Assembly: GCF_032917945.1 (NCBI RefSeq)
Contig: NZ_CP136624.1
Span: 1,736,001 to 1,800,000 of the forward strand
Reading direction: 5' to 3'
Origin: Bradyrhizobium sp. sBnM-33
GTDB lineage: Bacteria; Pseudomonadota; Alphaproteobacteria; Rhizobiales; Xanthobacteraceae
Length of the DNA: 64,000 nt
Shown: piece by piece, positions 28,501 to 41,600 of the stretch
Layout of the letters: each line of letters opens with the position of its first letter
How positions within the stretch are numbered: the stretch's first letter is position 1
Notes under the pieces: model-generated
Told to the model about the DNA's origin: nothing
Database searches by the model: none
The model's input: the letters and a program-made list of their open reading frames with translations, nothing else
Made by a program: the position numbers and the translations under genes

Positions 28501-31500
28501 ACCGGACCGGCGACCTGGCGCGCTATCTGCCGGACGGCAATCTGGAGTTTCTGGGCCGCAATGACGACCAGGTGAAGATCCGCGGCTTCCGCATCGAGCC
28601 GGGCGAGATCGCCGCGCGGCTTTGCGAGCACGCCTGGGTGCGCGATGCGGTTGTGGTGGCGCGCCAGGACCGGTCCGGCGACAAGCACATCGTCGGCTAT
28701 GTGGTGTGTGCGCCCGAAGCTCAATCGGATGAGCTGGATGGCGCTGACCTTGCCAGCGCCTTGCGCACGCACTTAGGTGCGTACCTGCCGGACTACATGG
28801 TGCCGGCGGCGTTCGTGCGGCTATCGGGGCTGCCGCTGACGGTGAACGGCAAGCTCGACCGCAAGGCACTGCCGGCGCCGGCCGACGATGCCTATGCGCG
28901 GGCGGCCTATGCGGCGCCGCGCGGCGCGATCGAGACGGCGCTGGCAGAGATCTGGGCGGAGCTTCTCGGGGTCGAGCGGGTCGGCCGCCACGACCACTTC
29001 TTCGAACTGGGCGGCCACTCGCTCCTGGCGGTGCAGCTCTTGAGCCGGCTGTCGCAGGCTGTTGGCGTCGCGCTGCCGCTGACGGGGCTGTTTGCCAAAC
29101 CGGTGCTGGCGGAGCTGGCGGCAAGCATCGTGGAGGTGTTGAGCCGCTCCGGTCCGCAAGAGCTGCCGGCGATTGCGGCCGTGTCGCGTCATGAGCCGCT
29201 GGTGCTGTCGTTTGCGCAGCAGCGGCTGTGGTTTTTGGCGCAGCTGGACGAGGGCAGCACGAACTACCACATTCCGCTGGCCTCGCGGCTGCGCGGGGCG
29301 CTCGACCGCAGCGCCTGGCAGCGCAGCCTTGACCGTTTGTTTGCCCGTCACGAGGCGCTGCGCAGTGTCTTTGTCGCACCGGAGGGCAAGCCCCGGGTTG
29401 AGGTTCTGCCGGCGGATGCGGGGCTGCCGGTGCTCGAGCACGATCTGCGGGGCCGGCCGGATGCTGAGGCGGCGCTTCTGGAGCTGTGCCATGAAGAGGC
29501 AGGCACGCCGTTCGATCTTGCGCGCGGGCCGCTGATCCGCGGGCGTCTGATCCGGATGTCGGATGAGGAACACGTCTTCCTGCTGACCCAGCATCACATC
29601 GTCTCGGACGGCTGGTCGCTGGGCGTGCTGGTGCGTGAACTCAGTCAGCTTTACCGGGCGTTTGAGGCTGGACAGGACGATCCTTTGCCGCCGCTGGCAA
29701 TCCAATATCCGGATTATGCCGCCTGGCAACGGCAGTGGCTGTCGGGGGAACGGCTGCAGAAGCAGGCGCAGTATTGGCGCGACACCCTGTCCGGTGCTCC
29801 GGCCCGTCTGGCGCTGCCGACGGACCGGCCGCGGCCGGCCCAGCCGTCGTTTGCCGGGGCCAGTGTTCCGATCGTCATCGATGCGGATCTGACGCGGGGG
29901 CTGAAGCGGCTGAGCCGGCAGCATGGCACGACGTTGTTCATGACGGTGCTGGCGGCCTGGGCGGCGGTGCTGGCGCGTCTATCGGGGCAGGACGACCTTG
30001 TGATCGGCGTGCCGAGCGCCAATCGCGGCCGCCGCGAGATCGAAGGGTTGATCGGCTTCTTCGTCAACAGCCTGCCGCTTCGGCTGGAGCTGTCGGGCGA
30101 GCCGAGCGTGTCGCAGCTTCTGGAACGGACGCGGCGCACGGCGCTGGCTGCGCAGGAGCATCAGGACCTGCCGTTCGAGCAGGTAGTCGAGATCGTGCAG
30201 CCGCCCCGGCATCTCGATCAGACGCCGTTGTTCCAGGTGATGTTGGCCTGGCAGAACAACGCCGTCGGGTCGTTCGACCTTGCCGGGCTGAGCGTGGAGG
30301 CTGCCGGGGAAGGGCTCGATCAGGTCAAGTTCGATCTGGAGCTGAGCCTTCATGAGCAGGGCGAGGAGATCGCCGGGGCGTTCGGTTATGCCACGGCGCT
30401 GTTCGATCAGGCGACGATCGAGCGGCAGCGTGGTTATCTGCTGGCGCTGCTGCGGGCGATGGCTGCCGATGCGGGGCAGCCGGTCGGCCGCATCAACATC
30501 CTGCCGGCCGACGAACGCAGCTATCTGCTGGAGGAGTTGAACCGGACGGCGGCGGCCTATCCGTCGGAGCGGTGCATCCATGAACTGTTCGAGCAACAGG
30601 TCCGACGCGCACCCGAAGCGGTCGCCCTCGTCCATGAGGACGAGCGCCTGAGCTATGGCGAGCTCAATGCGCGGGCCAACCGGCTGGCGCATCATCTGAT
30701 CGCACTCGGGGTCAGGCCGGATCAGCCGGTGGCGATCTGCCTTCAGCGCAGCCCGGCGATGGTGGTGGGGCTCTTGGCGATCCTGAAGGCGGGCGGCGCC
30801 TATCTGCCGCTGGACCCGGCCTATCCGTCTCAGCGGCTGCGCCAGGTGCTGGGCGATGCCGCGCCGCAGCTGCTGCTTTGCGATGCGGCCGGCCGCGCCG
30901 CGCTCGGCACCGAGGCGCTCGCCGATGTGACGGCGCTCGATCTGGATACGGCCACCCCGCCCTGGGCCGCGCTGCCTGTTTCTGATCCCGAGCCGCGCGC
31001 CCTCGGCCTCACCTCGCGCCATCTCGCCTACATCATCTACACCTCAGGCTCAACCGGAACCCCCAAGGGCGTCATGGTCGAGCATCGCGGACTGGTGAAC
31101 TATTTGCATTGGTCGGATCGCCGCCATTGCGAACGAGCTGGGAACGGCTCGCTGATGCTGCTGTCGTTTAGCTTTGACGGCAGCATTACGACCTTGTTTG
31201 GGCCTTTGCTGGCCGGTACCAAGCTCCGCATTCTAAACCAGACTGTCCCAATAGATTGGCTTGCTGCTGTCGAGGATGGCCAGACCTATGATCTGATCAA
31301 GCTGACGCCTTCGCATCTAAGCATGCTGAACAAACGGCTCGAAGCCAACAAAGGATCGGCTCCGACAAGAGTGCTCATGGTTGGGGGCGAGGCCTTAATT
31401 CCGGCAGACATGCAGTTTTGGCAAGAGCGTTTTCCGAGCGTGCGTCTGATCAATCATTTTGGTCCGACGGAAGCAACGGTTGGATGTGCCACATTCGAGA

Positions 31501-34500
31501 TATCCGAATCCGTCGAGGGGCTGGCCTCGATCCCGATCGGCCGTCCGATTGCCAACACGCGTGTGTATCTGCTGGACGGCCATGGCGCGCCTGTGCCGTT
31601 GGGGGCGGTGGGTGAGCTTTACATAGGCGGGGCGGGGGTTGCGCGTGGCTATCTGAACCGTGCCGATCTGACGGCGGAGCGGTTCATCGCCAGTCCCTTT
31701 GTGGACGGCGATCGGCTGTACCGGACCGGCGACCTGGCGCGCTATCTGCCCGACGGCAATCTGGAGTTCCTCGGCCGCAACGACGACCAGGTGAAGATCC
31801 GCGGCTTCCGGATCGAGCCGGGCGAGATCGCCGCACGGCTTTGCGAGCACGCCTGGGTGCGCGATGCGGTTGTGGTGGCGCGCCAGGACCGGTCCGGCGA
31901 CAAGCACCTTGTCGCCTATGTGGTGGGCTCGGACGAGGCTGGCTCGGACGAGGACGGTGGAGGCGGGCTGGCCGGCGCCTTGCGGGCGCACTTAAGTGGG
32001 CGACTGCCGGACTACATGGTGCCGTCGGCGTTCGTGCGGCTATCGGGGCTGCCGCTGACGGTGAACGGCAAGCTCGACCGCAAGGCACTGCCGGCGCCGG
32101 CCGACGATGCCTATGCGCGGGCGGCCTATGCGGCGCCGCGCGGCGCGATCGAGACGGCGCTGGCAGAGATCTGGGCGGAGCTTCTCGGGGTCGAGCGGGT
32201 CGGACGCCACGACCACTTCTTCGAGCTCGGCGGCCACTCGCTGTTGGCGGTACGGCTCTTGAGCCGGCTGTCGCAGGCTCTGGGTGTAGCGCTGCCGCTT
32301 ACGGCGCTGTTCGCCAAGCCGGTGCTGGCCGACCTGGCGGGGAGCGTTGTCGAGACATTGAGCCGCTCCGGTCCACAAGATCTGCCGGGCATTGTGGCTG
32401 TGTCGCGCGATGCGCCATTTGTGCTGTCGTTTGCGCAGCAGAGGCTGTGGTTTTTGGCGCAGCTCGACGAGAGCAGTACGAACTATCACATTCCGCTGGC
32501 GTGGCGGCTCAAAGGTGTGCTCGAGCGCAGCGCCTGGCAGCGCAGCCTTGACCAGTTGGTGGCGCGGCATGAGGCGCTGCGGAGCATTTTTGTCGCGTCG
32601 GAGGGTGAGCCTTGGGTTGAGGTTCTGCCGGCGGATGCGGGGTTGCCGGTTGTGGAGCACGATCTGCGGGGCCGGGCAGACGCGGAGGCGGCGCTGTCGG
32701 AGCTGTGCCAGGAAGAGGCGCGCACGCTGTTTGATCTGGTGCGCGGGCCGCTGATCCGCGGGCGTCTGATCCGGATGTCGGATGAGGAACACGTCTTCCT
32801 GCTGACCCAGCATCACATCGTCTCGGACGGCTGGTCGCTGGGCGTGCTGGTGCGTGAACTCAGTCAGCTGTACCGGGCGTTCCTGGCGGGACAAGACGAT
32901 CCGCTGCCGCCGCTTGCGATCCAGTATCCGGACTATGCTGCCTGGCAACGGCAGTGGCTGGCTGGCGAGCGATTGCAGAAGCAGGCGGAGTATTGGCGCA
33001 ACACCCTGGCTGGCGCGCCGGCCCGTCTGGCCTTGCCGACGGACCGGCCGCGGCCGGCCCGGCAGTCGTTTGCCGGGGCCACTGTGCCTGTTGTCATCGA
33101 TGCGGATCTGACGCGGGAGTTGAAGCGGCTGAGCCAGCAGCATGGCACGACGTTATTCATGACGGTGCTGGCGGCGTGGGGCGCGGTGCTGTCGCGTCTG
33201 TCAGGGCAGGACGACCTTGTGATCGGGGTGCCGAGCGCCAATCGGGGCCGCCGCGAGATCGAAGAGTTGATCGGCTTCTTCGTCAACAGCCTGGCGCTTC
33301 GCCTCGACCTGTCGGGCGCGCCGAGCGTGGCAGAGCTGTTGGAACGGACGCGGCGCACGGCGCTGGCTGCGCAGGAGCATCAGGACCTGCCGTTCGAGCA
33401 GGTAGTCGAGATCGTCAAGCCGCCCCGGCATCTCGATCACACGCCGTTGTTCCAGGTGATGTTGGCCTGGCAGAACAACGCCGTCGGGTCGTTCGACCTT
33501 GCCGGGCTGAGCGTGGAGGCTGCCGGGGAAGGGCTCGATCAGGTCAAGTTCGATCTGGAGCTGAGCCTAGGCGAGTGTGATGAGGTCATAGCCGGAACGT
33601 TTGATTATGCCACGGCGCTGTTCGATCAGGCGACGATCGAGCGGCAGCGTGGTTATCTGCTGGCGCTGCTGCGGGCGATGGCTGCCGATGCGGGGCAGCC
33701 GGTCGGCCGCATCAACATCCTGCCGGCCGACGAACGCAGCTATCTGCTGGAGGAGTTGAACCGGACGGCGGCGGCCTATCCGTCGGAGCGGTGCATCCAT
33801 GAACTGTTCGAGCAACAGGTCCGGCGCGCACCCGAAGCGGTCGCCCTCGTCCATGAGGACGAGCGCCTGAGCTATGGCGAGCTCAATGCGCGGGCCAACC
33901 GGCTGGCGCATCATCTGATCGCGCTCGGGGTCAGGCCGGATCAGCCGGTGGCGATCTGCCTTCAGCGCAGCCCGGCGATGGTGGTGGGGCTCTTGGCGAT
34001 CCTGAAGGCGGGCGGCGCCTATCTGCCGCTGGACCCGGCCTATCCGTCTCAGCGGCTGCGCCAGGTGCTGGGCGATGCCGCGCCGCAGCTGCTGCTTTGC
34101 GATGCGGCCGGCCGCGCCGCGCTCGGCACCGAGGCGCTCGCCGATGTGACGGCGCTCGATCTGGATACGGCCACCCCGCCCTGGGCCGCGCTGCCTGTCT
34201 CTGATCCCGAGCCGCGCGCCCTCGGCCTCACCTCGCGCCATCTCGCCTACATCATCTACACCTCAGGCTCAACCGGAACCCCCAAGGGCGTCATGGTCGA
34301 GCATCAAAGCGCCGTGAACCTGCTGCATTGGAGCAGCGGCGTATTTGCGGAGTCAGAGATTAGCCGCACACTGTTTTCTACCTCGATCAGTTTTGATCTG
34401 TCCGTCTATGAGTGCTTCGTACCGCTGTCGCAAGGAGGCACTCTGTATCTTGTCGAGGATGCACTGGCGCTGGCGCAGACGTCCTTGGATGTTTCCTTGA

Positions 34501-35630
34501 TCAACACCGTCCCCTCGGCGATCGCCGCTCTGGTCGACCAACAAGCCGTGCCGGCTTCGACAAGCGTCATCAATTTGGCCGGTGAGCCGCTGACGGCAGG
34601 TCTGATCGAGAGGGTCTTCGAGGGCAGTGGCGTAGAGAAGATCTGTAACCTGTACGCTCCTTCGGAAACGACGACGTATTCGACCTGGATTTGCATGCCC
34701 AGGAGAGAGGCTGTCGTTGAGACGATCGGGCGTCCGATTGCCAACACGCGTGTGTATCTGCTGGACGGCCATGGCGCGCCTGTGCCGTTGGGGGCGGTGG
34801 GTGAGCTTTACATCGGCGGGGCGGGGGTTGCGCGTGGCTATCTGAACCGTGCCGATCTGACGGCGGAGCGGTTCATCGCCAGTCCCTTTGTGGACGGCGA
34901 TCGGCTGTACCGGACCGGCGACCTGGCGCGCTATCTGCCGGACGGCAATCTGGAGTTTCTGGGCCGCAATGACGACCAGGTGAAGATCCGCGGCTTCCGC
35001 ATCGAGCCGGGCGAGATCGCCGCGCGGCTTTGCGAGCACGCCTGGGTGCGCGATGCGGTTGTGGTGGCGCGCCAGGACCGGTCCGGCGACAAGCACATCG
35101 TCGGCTATGTGGTGTGTGCGCCCGAAGCTCAATCGGATGAGCTGGATGGCGCTGACCTTGCCAGCGCCTTGCGCACGCACTTAGGTGCGTACCTGCCGGA
35201 CTACATGGTGCCGGCGGCGTTCGTGCGGCTATCGGGGCTGCCGCTGACGGTGAACGGCAAGCTCGACCGCAAGGCACTGCCGGCGCCGGCCGACGATGCC
35301 TATGCGCGGGCGGCCTATGCGGCGCCGCGCGGCGCGATCGAGACGGCGCTGGCAGAGATCTGGGCGGAGCTTCTCGGGGTCGAGCGGGTCGGCCGCCACG
35401 ACCACTTCTTCGAACTGGGCGGCCACTCGCTCCTGGCGGTGCAGCTCTTGAGCCGGCTGTCGCGGGCTGTTGGCGTGGAACTGCCGCTGTCGACGCTGTT
35501 TGCCAAACCGGTGCTGGCGGATCTGGCTCGCGCAACTTCGATCACTTTGATCGAACAAGAGTTTGATCGCCAAGAGCTTCTGAAGTTGCTCTCTCTGGAC
35601 TCTAGAGAAGCTGCTCTTTCTGGAGTCTAG
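25542..35630 (+). CDS. NRPS 1: formyltransferase-initiated three-module peptide synthetase
   Basis: 3362 aa; the order is F-(half C)-A-T-C-A-T-C-A-T. The F domain (about residues 20-250) has [13 protein letters not shown] and GVDTGDVVV, placing Asn116, His118 and Asp154 with the spacing of methionyl-tRNA formyltransferase. Residues 340-585 resemble only the C-terminal lobe of a condensation domain. Three A domains have intact [10 protein letters not shown] (one reads GTPKGAKNE) and each T domain carries GGHSLL. Both complete C domains have HHIVSDGW. Manual codes: A1 DVWHLSLID (Ser), A2 DGTKMGHVG (Asx-like, uncertain), A3 DLYNNALTY (Ala). No thioesterase, so the chain passes to NRPS 2, 2 nt downstream. 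The ATG at 25542 is chosen because GGTGAAGATG is conserved at the paralogue start; the ORF could begin at 25494. Confidence 0.92.
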   Translation: MTYRASPARGSACQPGDQDRLPEARSISSTVVVGSGTLAIRCAQLAIEMGHVIGAALCADGVFRDWAVRSNIPSVASVEELSSFLKAAPVDLVFSVANPFILPADVLGRVRRGAFNYHDGPLPRYAGTRATSWALLAQETEYAITWHRIDDGVDTGDVVVQRQVLIAPTDTALTLNLKCYEVAIEGFRELLTGLAKGELTAYPQALVSRSYFPRRRRPDAAGCLRWDRPAQDLSAMTRALNFGPYHPNPLGLSKAFVGDEVVTVSRLEVLPQRSGLPAGSLLEVHSSHWRVATGTEDVDVCFGSSDGQVLDAQALARHSNLDEGGRLPILSEDEARSITASHELLAPSEEFWVQRLEQLRILQLPLSLSVAEAPPRWQSSSWFIARALAKLSPHDRTEYLVTACLIYLARITGETELQLGWTPVSDGPLAGSKAVEVLIASVVPMEITVDLAHDFEEVRKAVAAECAQLREHGSFARDLIARCPALRGVEALQSHQPWPIGITITTDSGAGDLTTSQSAGAALCGDLLTFEVSALDGSLRWHFDASRLEPKQIDRMTQHLQTLLYGVMADAGQPVGRINILPADERSYLLEELNRTATAYPSERCIHELFEQQVWRAPEAVALVHEDERLSYGELNARANRLAHHLIALGVRPDQPVAICLERSPAMVVGLLAILKAGGAYLPLDPAYPSQRLRQVLGDAAPQLLLCDAAGRAALGTEALADVSVVDLTTDTPAWAELPASDPEPRALGLTSRHLAYVIYTSGSTGTPKGAKNEHRGIINRLVWMQKAYALNATDVVLQKTPFGFDVSAWEFFWTLLEGATLVLAPPSAHKDPDALVNLIISQRITTAHFVPSMLVSFMDTRGVDRCSSLQRLLCSGEALPASLVHKVRRVLPWTGLHNLYGPTEAAIDVTAWSCPADFDGATIPIGRPIANTRVYLLDGHGAPVPLGAVGELYIGGAGVARGYLNRADLTAERFIASPFVDGDRLYRTGDLARYLPDGNLEFLGRNDDQVKIRGFRIEPGEIAARLCEHAWVRDAVVVARQDRSGDKHIVGYVVCAPEAQSDELDGADLASALRTHLGAYLPDYMVPAAFVRLSGLPLTVNGKLDRKALPAPADDAYARAAYAAPRGAIETALAEIWAELLGVERVGRHDHFFELGGHSLLAVQLLSRLSQAVGVALPLTGLFAKPVLAELAASIVEVLSRSGPQELPAIAAVSRHEPLVLSFAQQRLWFLAQLDEGSTNYHIPLASRLRGALDRSAWQRSLDRLFARHEALRSVFVAPEGKPRVEVLPADAGLPVLEHDLRGRPDAEAALLELCHEEAGTPFDLARGPLIRGRLIRMSDEEHVFLLTQHHIVSDGWSLGVLVRELSQLYRAFEAGQDDPLPPLAIQYPDYAAWQRQWLSGERLQKQAQYWRDTLSGAPARLALPTDRPRPAQPSFAGASVPIVIDADLTRGLKRLSRQHGTTLFMTVLAAWAAVLARLSGQDDLVIGVPSANRGRREIEGLIGFFVNSLPLRLELSGEPSVSQLLERTRRTALAAQEHQDLPFEQVVEIVQPPRHLDQTPLFQVMLAWQNNAVGSFDLAGLSVEAAGEGLDQVKFDLELSLHEQGEEIAGAFGYATALFDQATIERQRGYLLALLRAMAADAGQPVGRINILPADERSYLLEELNRTAAAYPSERCIHELFEQQVRRAPEAVALVHEDERLSYGELNARANRLAHHLIALGVRPDQPVAICLQRSPAMVVGLLAILKAGGAYLPLDPAYPSQRLRQVLGDAAPQLLLCDAAGRAALGTEALADVTALDLDTATPPWAALPVSDPEPRALGLTSRHLAYIIYTSGSTGTPKGVMVEHRGLVNYLHWSDRRHCERAGNGSLMLLSFSFDGSITTLFGPLLAGTKLRILNQTVPIDWLAAVEDGQTYDLIKLTPSHLSMLNKRLEANKGSAPTRVLMVGGEALIPADMQFWQERFPSVRLINHFGPTEATVGCATFEISESVEGLASIPIGRPIANTRVYLLDGHGAPVPLGAVGELYIGGAGVARGYLNRADLTAERFIASPFVDGDRLYRTGDLARYLPDGNLEFLGRNDDQVKIRGFRIEPGEIAARLCEHAWVRDAVVVARQDRSGDKHLVAYVVGSDEAGSDEDGGGGLAGALRAHLSGRLPDYMVPSAFVRLSGLPLTVNGKLDRKALPAPADDAYARAAYAAPRGAIETALAEIWAELLGVERVGRHDHFFELGGHSLLAVRLLSRLSQALGVALPLTALFAKPVLADLAGSVVETLSRSGPQDLPGIVAVSRDAPFVLSFAQQRLWFLAQLDESSTNYHIPLAWRLKGVLERSAWQRSLDQLVARHEALRSIFVASEGEPWVEVLPADAGLPVVEHDLRGRADAEAALSELCQEEARTLFDLVRGPLIRGRLIRMSDEEHVFLLTQHHIVSDGWSLGVLVRELSQLYRAFLAGQDDPLPPLAIQYPDYAAWQRQWLAGERLQKQAEYWRNTLAGAPARLALPTDRPRPARQSFAGATVPVVIDADLTRELKRLSQQHGTTLFMTVLAAWGAVLSRLSGQDDLVIGVPSANRGRREIEELIGFFVNSLALRLDLSGAPSVAELLERTRRTALAAQEHQDLPFEQVVEIVKPPRHLDHTPLFQVMLAWQNNAVGSFDLAGLSVEAAGEGLDQVKFDLELSLGECDEVIAGTFDYATALFDQATIERQRGYLLALLRAMAADAGQPVGRINILPADERSYLLEELNRTAAAYPSERCIHELFEQQVRRAPEAVALVHEDERLSYGELNARANRLAHHLIALGVRPDQPVAICLQRSPAMVVGLLAILKAGGAYLPLDPAYPSQRLRQVLGDAAPQLLLCDAAGRAALGTEALADVTALDLDTATPPWAALPVSDPEPRALGLTSRHLAYIIYTSGSTGTPKGVMVEHQSAVNLLHWSSGVFAESEISRTLFSTSISFDLSVYECFVPLSQGGTLYLVEDALALAQTSLDVSLINTVPSAIAALVDQQAVPASTSVINLAGEPLTAGLIERVFEGSGVEKICNLYAPSETTTYSTWICMPRREAVVETIGRPIANTRVYLLDGHGAPVPLGAVGELYIGGAGVARGYLNRADLTAERFIASPFVDGDRLYRTGDLARYLPDGNLEFLGRNDDQVKIRGFRIEPGEIAARLCEHAWVRDAVVVARQDRSGDKHIVGYVVCAPEAQSDELDGADLASALRTHLGAYLPDYMVPAAFVRLSGLPLTVNGKLDRKALPAPADDAYARAAYAAPRGAIETALAEIWAELLGVERVGRHDHFFELGGHSLLAVQLLSRLSRAVGVELPLSTLFAKPVLADLARATSITLIEQEFDRQELLKLLSLDSREAALSGV
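29200..30530 (+). repeat. Condensation domain block shared by NRPS 1 and NRPS 2
   Basis: This first complete C domain of NRPS 1 is nearly base-identical to 35772-37102 in NRPS 2 (offset 6572), apart from changes such as GTGCAGCCG versus GTCAAGCCG near 30195/36767. The tail of A1 in NRPS 1 (28320-29030) likewise matches that of A3 (34728-35438). Confidence 0.8.
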
Positions 35631-35632
35631 AA

Positions 35633-38600
35633 ATGACAGATTTGATTAGATCCGGATTGGAAGAACTGGACGCAGAAAGCCTAACTGAGCTTTTTTCACT
35701 TGCCAAAGAGAGAAGCCGGACTGGCAGCCGAGAAACTACGTTGCTACCAAAGGTCGGACGCAAAAGCGTCCTAGTACCATCGTTTGCGCAGCAGCGGCTG
35801 TGGTTTTTGGCGCAGCTGGACGAGAGCAGCACGACCTACCACATTCCGCTGGCGTGGCGGCTGCGCGGGGCGCTCGACCGCAGCGCCTGGCAGCGCAGCC
35901 TTGACCGTTTGTTTGCCCGTCACGAGGCGCTGCGCAGTGTCTTTGTCGCACCGGAGGGCAAGCCCCGGGTTGAGGTTCTGCCGGCGGATGCGGGGCTGCC
36001 GGTGCTCGAGCACGATCTGCGGGGCCGGCCGGATGCTGAGGCGGCGCTTCTGGAGCTGTGCCATGAAGAGGCAGGCACGCCGTTCGATCTTGCGCGCGGG
36101 CCGCTGATCCGCGGGCGTCTGATCCGGATGTCGGATGAGGAACACGTCTTCCTGCTGACCCAGCATCACATCGTCTCGGACGGCTGGTCGCTGGGCGTGC
36201 TGGTGCGTGAACTCAGTCAGCTTTACCGGGCGTTTGAGGCTGGACAGGACGATCCTTTGCCGCCGCTGGCAATCCAATATCCGGATTATGCCGCCTGGCA
36301 ACGGCAGTGGCTGTCGGGGGAACGGCTGCAGAAGCAGGCGCAGTATTGGCGCGACACCCTGTCCGGTGCTCCGGCCCGTCTGGCGCTGCCGACGGACCGG
36401 CCGCGGCCGGCCCAGCCGTCGTTTGCCGGGGCCAGTGTTCCGATCGTCATCGATGCGGATCTGACGCGGGGGCTGAAGCGGCTGAGCCGGCAGCATGGCA
36501 CGACGTTGTTCATGACGGTGCTGGCGGCCTGGGCGGCGGTGCTGGCGCGTCTATCGGGGCAGGACGACCTTGTGATCGGCGTGCCGAGCGCCAATCGCGG
36601 CCGCCGCGAGATCGAAGGGTTGATCGGCTTCTTCGTCAACAGCCTGCCGCTTCGGCTGGAGCTGTCGGGCGAGCCGAGCGTGTCGCAGCTTCTGGAACGG
36701 ACGCGGCGCACGGCGCTGGCTGCGCAGGAGCATCAGGACCTGCCGTTCGAGCAGGTAGTCGAGATCGTCAAGCCGCCCCGGCATCTCGATCACACGCCGT
36801 TGTTCCAGGTGATGTTGGCCTGGCAGAACAACGCCGTCGGGTCGTTCGACCTTGCCGGGCTGAGCGTGGAGGCTGCCGGGGAAGGGCTCGATCAGGTCAA
36901 GTTCGATCTGGAGCTGAGCCTTCATGAGCAGGGCGAGGAGATCGCCGGGGCGTTCGGTTATGCCACGGCGCTGTTCGATCAGGCGACGATCGAGCGGCAG
37001 CGTGGTTATCTGCTGGCGCTGCTGCGGGCGATGGTTGCCGATGCCGGGCAGCCGGTCGGCCGCATCAACATCCTGCCGGCCGACGAACGCAGCTATCTGC
37101 TGGAGGAGTTGAACCGGACGGCGGCGGCCTATCCGTCGGAGCGGTGCATCCATGAACTGTTCGAGCAACAGGTCCGGCGCGCACCCGAAGCGGTCGCCCT
37201 CGTCCATGAGGACGAGCGCCTGAGCTATGGCGAGCTCAATGCGCGGGCCAACCGGCTGGCGCATCATCTGATCTCGCTCGGGGTGAGGCCGGATCAGCCG
37301 GTTGCGATCTGTCTTGAGCGCAGTCTGGCGATGGTGGTGGGGGTTTTGGCGATCCTCAAGGCGGGTGGCGCGTATCTGCCGCTGGACCCGGCCTATCCGT
37401 CCGCGCGGCTGCGGCAGGTTCTCGAGGATGCGGCACCGGGTCTGGTGCTTGCCGATGCGGCGGGCCGTACCGCGCTGGGCGCCGATGCCCTGGTGGACGT
37501 GACGGTGGTTGATCTTGAGACGGCCACGCCAGCCTGGGCCGAGCTGCCGGCCTCGGATCCGGACCCGCGCGCGCTGGGCCTGACCTCACGCCATCTCGCC
37601 TATGTGATCTACACCTCAGGCTCAACCGGAACCCCAAAGGGCGTCATGGTCGAGCATCGGGGAGTGGCCAATTATCTGTCCTGGGCTTGCGAAGCTTATG
37701 CGCCCAGGTCATCCTCCCTGGTCTCCTCTTCCCTGGCCTTCGATGCCATAATCACGAGCCTGCTTGCGCCTTTGCTCTGTGGTGGCCACGCACAGCTTGT
37801 CAGGGAGGGAGACGAGGTCGAGGGGGTAAAGGAAAAGATCAGCTCGGGCTGCGGGATCATTGATATCACCCCCAGCCATCTGGATGTGCTTGGGCAACAG
37901 ATGCTGGCGGACTCGGCCGCCAGCCAGGTTGGACTGTTTATCATCGGCGGTGAAGCGCTGTCGCATTCGACAATCGAGCTGTGGCGCAGGATCCAGCCCA
38001 CGGCCAGACTGGTGAATGAATACGGCCCCACCGAAACGATCGTCGGCTGTCTCTTTTATGAGGTTCCGACAGGGCCAGCTGTATCTGCGAACGTCCCGAT
38101 CGGGCGTCCGATTGCGAACGCGCGGGTGTATCTTCTGGATGGTCATGGTGCGCTGGTTCCGTTTGGTGCGGTGGGGGAGCTTTACATAGGCGGGGCGGGG
38201 GTTGCGCGTGGCTATCTGAACCGTGCCGATCTGACGGCGGAGCGGTTCATCGCCAGTCCCTTTGTGGACGGCGATCGGCTGTACCGGACCGGCGACCTGG
38301 CGTGCTATCTGCCCGACGGCAATCTGGAGTTCCTGGGCCGCAACGACGACCAGGTGAAGATCCGCGGCTTCCGCATCGAGCCGGGCGAGATCGCCGCGCG
38401 GCTTTGCGAGCACGCCTGGGTGCGCGATGCGGTTGTGGTGGCGCGCCAGGACCGGTCCGGCGACAAGCACCTTGTCGCCTATGTGGTGGGCTCGGACGAG
38501 GCTGGCTCGGACGAGGACGATGGAGGCGGGCTGGCCGGCGCCTTGCGGGCGCACTTAAGTGCGCGGCTGCCGGACTACATGGTGCCGGCGGCGTTCGTGC

Positions 38601-41600
38601 GGCTATCGGGGCTGCCGCTGACGGTGAACGGCAAGCTCGACCGCAAGGCACTGCCGGCGCCGGCCGACGATGCCTATGCGCGGGCGGCCTATGCGGCGCC
38701 GCGCGGCGCGATCGAGACGGCGCTGGCAGAGATCTGGGCGGAGCTTCTCGGGGTCGAGCGGGTCGGACGCCACGACCACTTCTTCGAACTCGGCGGCCAC
38801 TCGCTCCTGGCGGTGCAGCTCTTGAGCCGGCTGCGGCGGTTGTCGCTCGGGGTGGAGGTGCGCACCCTGTTCGCCAGGCCGGTGCTGGCCGATCTTGCCG
38901 CAAGCCTGGGCAGCCATCACGAGGTGGCGGTGCCTGCCAACCTGATCACCGAGCAGAGTACGGCGATCACGCCGCAGATGCTGCCGCTGATCGAGCTGAC
39001 GCAGGGCGAGATCGACCGGATCGTCGCCACGGTGCCTGGTGGCGTCGGCAACATCCAGGACATTTATGGCCTGTCGCCGCTGCAGGACGGCATCCTGTTC
39101 CATCATCTGCTGACCAGCCGGGGCGATCCCTACCTGCTGGTGTCGCAGATGGCGTTTGCCGACCGTGGCCTGTTGGATCGCTATCTTGGTGCGGTTCAGC
39201 GGGTGGTGGATCGGCACGACATTCTGCGCACGGCCTTTGTCTGGGAGGGGCTGTCGAGCCCGGCCCAGGTGGTGTGGCGTCGTGCGCCGCTGGAGGTGAG
39301 CGAGGTCGAGCTGGATGGCTATGATTGTCCCGGCGCCGATGAGCTCCGGCGCCGGTTTGATCCGCGCCAGCACCGCATCGATCTTGGCCGGGCGCCCTTG
39401 TTGCGGTTTGTGACCGCGCGCGAGCCCGGCAGCGGGCGCTGGCTGCTTTTGGAGCTGCAGCATCATTTGATCGGGGATCACACGACGCTGGACGTGATGC
39501 ATGCCGAGGTGCGGGCCATGCTTGCGGGGCGGGCCTATGAACTGGCCGCGCCGCTGCCATTCCGCAATCTGGTGGCGCAGGCGCGTCTTGCTGTTGATGC
39601 CAAGGCGCATGAAGAGTTCTTCCGGGGACTGCTGGCCGACATCGACGAGCCGACCATGCCGTTCGGGCTAAGCGAGGTCTACGGCGACGGCAGCGGCGTC
39701 GGCGAGGCGCATCGGGTGCTGCCGCAGGCGCTCAACGAGCGGCTGCGCGAACAGGCGCGGCGGCTCGGGGTGAGCCTGGCCAGCCTGTGCCATCTGGCCT
39801 GGGGGCAGGTGGTGGCGCGCAGCAGCGGCCGCGAGCAGGTGGTGTTCGGCACGGTGCTGTTTGGCCGGATGCATGGCGGCGCCGGTGCCGACCGCACCAT
39901 GGGCCTGTTCATCAACACCCTGCCGCTGCGGCTTGATCTCGACGGCACCGGGGTTGCGGCGAGCGTGCGCAGCACCCATGCGCAGCTTTCCGAGCTGCTG
40001 GCGCACGAGCATGCCTCGCTGGCGCTGGCGCAACGCTGCAGCGGCGTTGCGGCGCCGGCGCCGCTGTTCAGCGCGCTGTTGAACTACCGCCATAACAGGC
40101 CGGCGGCCACGCCCGGCTCCGGAACGGATGATGTCCTGTCGGGGATGGAATGGCTGGGCGGCGAGGAGCGCACCAACTATCCCGTGACCCTGTCGGTGGA
40201 GGATTATGGCGAAGCGCTCGGGCTGACGGCGCAGGTGGCGGAGCCTGTCTCTGCGGATCGGGTCTGCGGCTACATGCAGCGGGCGCTCGAGCAACTGGCG
40301 GAGGCGCTGGAGCATGCCCCCAACACGCCGGTGCGCGAGCTCGACATCCTGCCGTCCGCTGAGCGCGCGTATCTGCTGGAGGAGTTGAACCGGACGGCGG
40401 CGGCCTATCCGTCGGAGCGGTGCATCCATGAACTGTTCGAGCAACAGGTCCGGCGCGCACCCGAAGCGGTCGCCCTCGTCCATGAGGACGAGCGCCTGAG
40501 CTATGGCGAGCTCAATGCGCGGGCCAACCGGCTGGCGCATCATCTGATCGCGCTCGGGGTCAGGCCGGATCAGCCGGTGGCGATCTGCCTTCAGCGCAGC
40601 CCGGCGATGGTGGTGGGGCTCTTGGCGATCCTGAAGGCGGGCGGCGCCTATCTGCCGCTGGATCCGGCCTATCCGTCTCAGCGGCTGCGCCAGGTGCTGG
40701 GCGATGCCGCGCCCCAGCTGCTGCTTTGCGATGCGGCATGCCGCGCCGCGCTCGGCACCGAGGCGCTCGCCGATGTGACGGCGCTCGATCTGGATACGGC
40801 CACCCCGCCCTGGGCCGCGCTGCCTGTCTCTGATCCCGAGCCGCGCGCCCTCGGCCTCACCTCGCGCCATCTCGCCTACATCATCTACACCTCAGGCTCA
40901 ACCGGAACCCCAAAGGGCGTCATGGTCGAGCATGCTCAGATGGCTCGTCTGTTCGAGGCGACCCAGGACTGGTATGGCTTCACCGAACACGACGTATGGT
41001 GCCTGTTCCATTCCATCTCGTTTGACTTCTCGGTGTGGGAATTGTGGGGCGCACTGCGCTATGGCGGGCGTTTGATACTCGTGCCGAGTAATACCGCCCG
41101 TTCTGCTTCCGACTTCCATGAGCTAGTCTGCAAGTCTGGCGTCACGGTTCTCAATCAGACCCCCTCGGCTTTTAAAGCTTTCATGGATGTAGAATGCCAG
41201 AGCAATGTTCGAAACCGCCTTCGCTATGTGATTTTTGGTGGGGAGGCTCTGGAACCGTCCATTCTAAAGCCGTGGTATGCAAGGCATTCAGACAGCGTTC
41301 CGCAATTGATCAACATGTACGGCATCACGGAAGCTACCGTGCATGTAACCTATCGACCTCTTAATCAATCTGACACCTCCAACTCGGCCAACCTGATCGG
41401 AGAGCCCATCCCCGATCTTCGGTTGTACTTGTTGGATCGGTTCGGCCAGCCTGTGCCGTTGGGGACGGTGGGTGAGCTTTACATAGGCGGGGCGGGGGTT
41501 GCGCGTGGCTATCTGAACCGTGCCGATCTGACGGCGGAGCGGTTCATCGCCAGTCCCTTTGTGGACGGCGATCGGCTGTACCGGACCGGCGACCTGGCGT

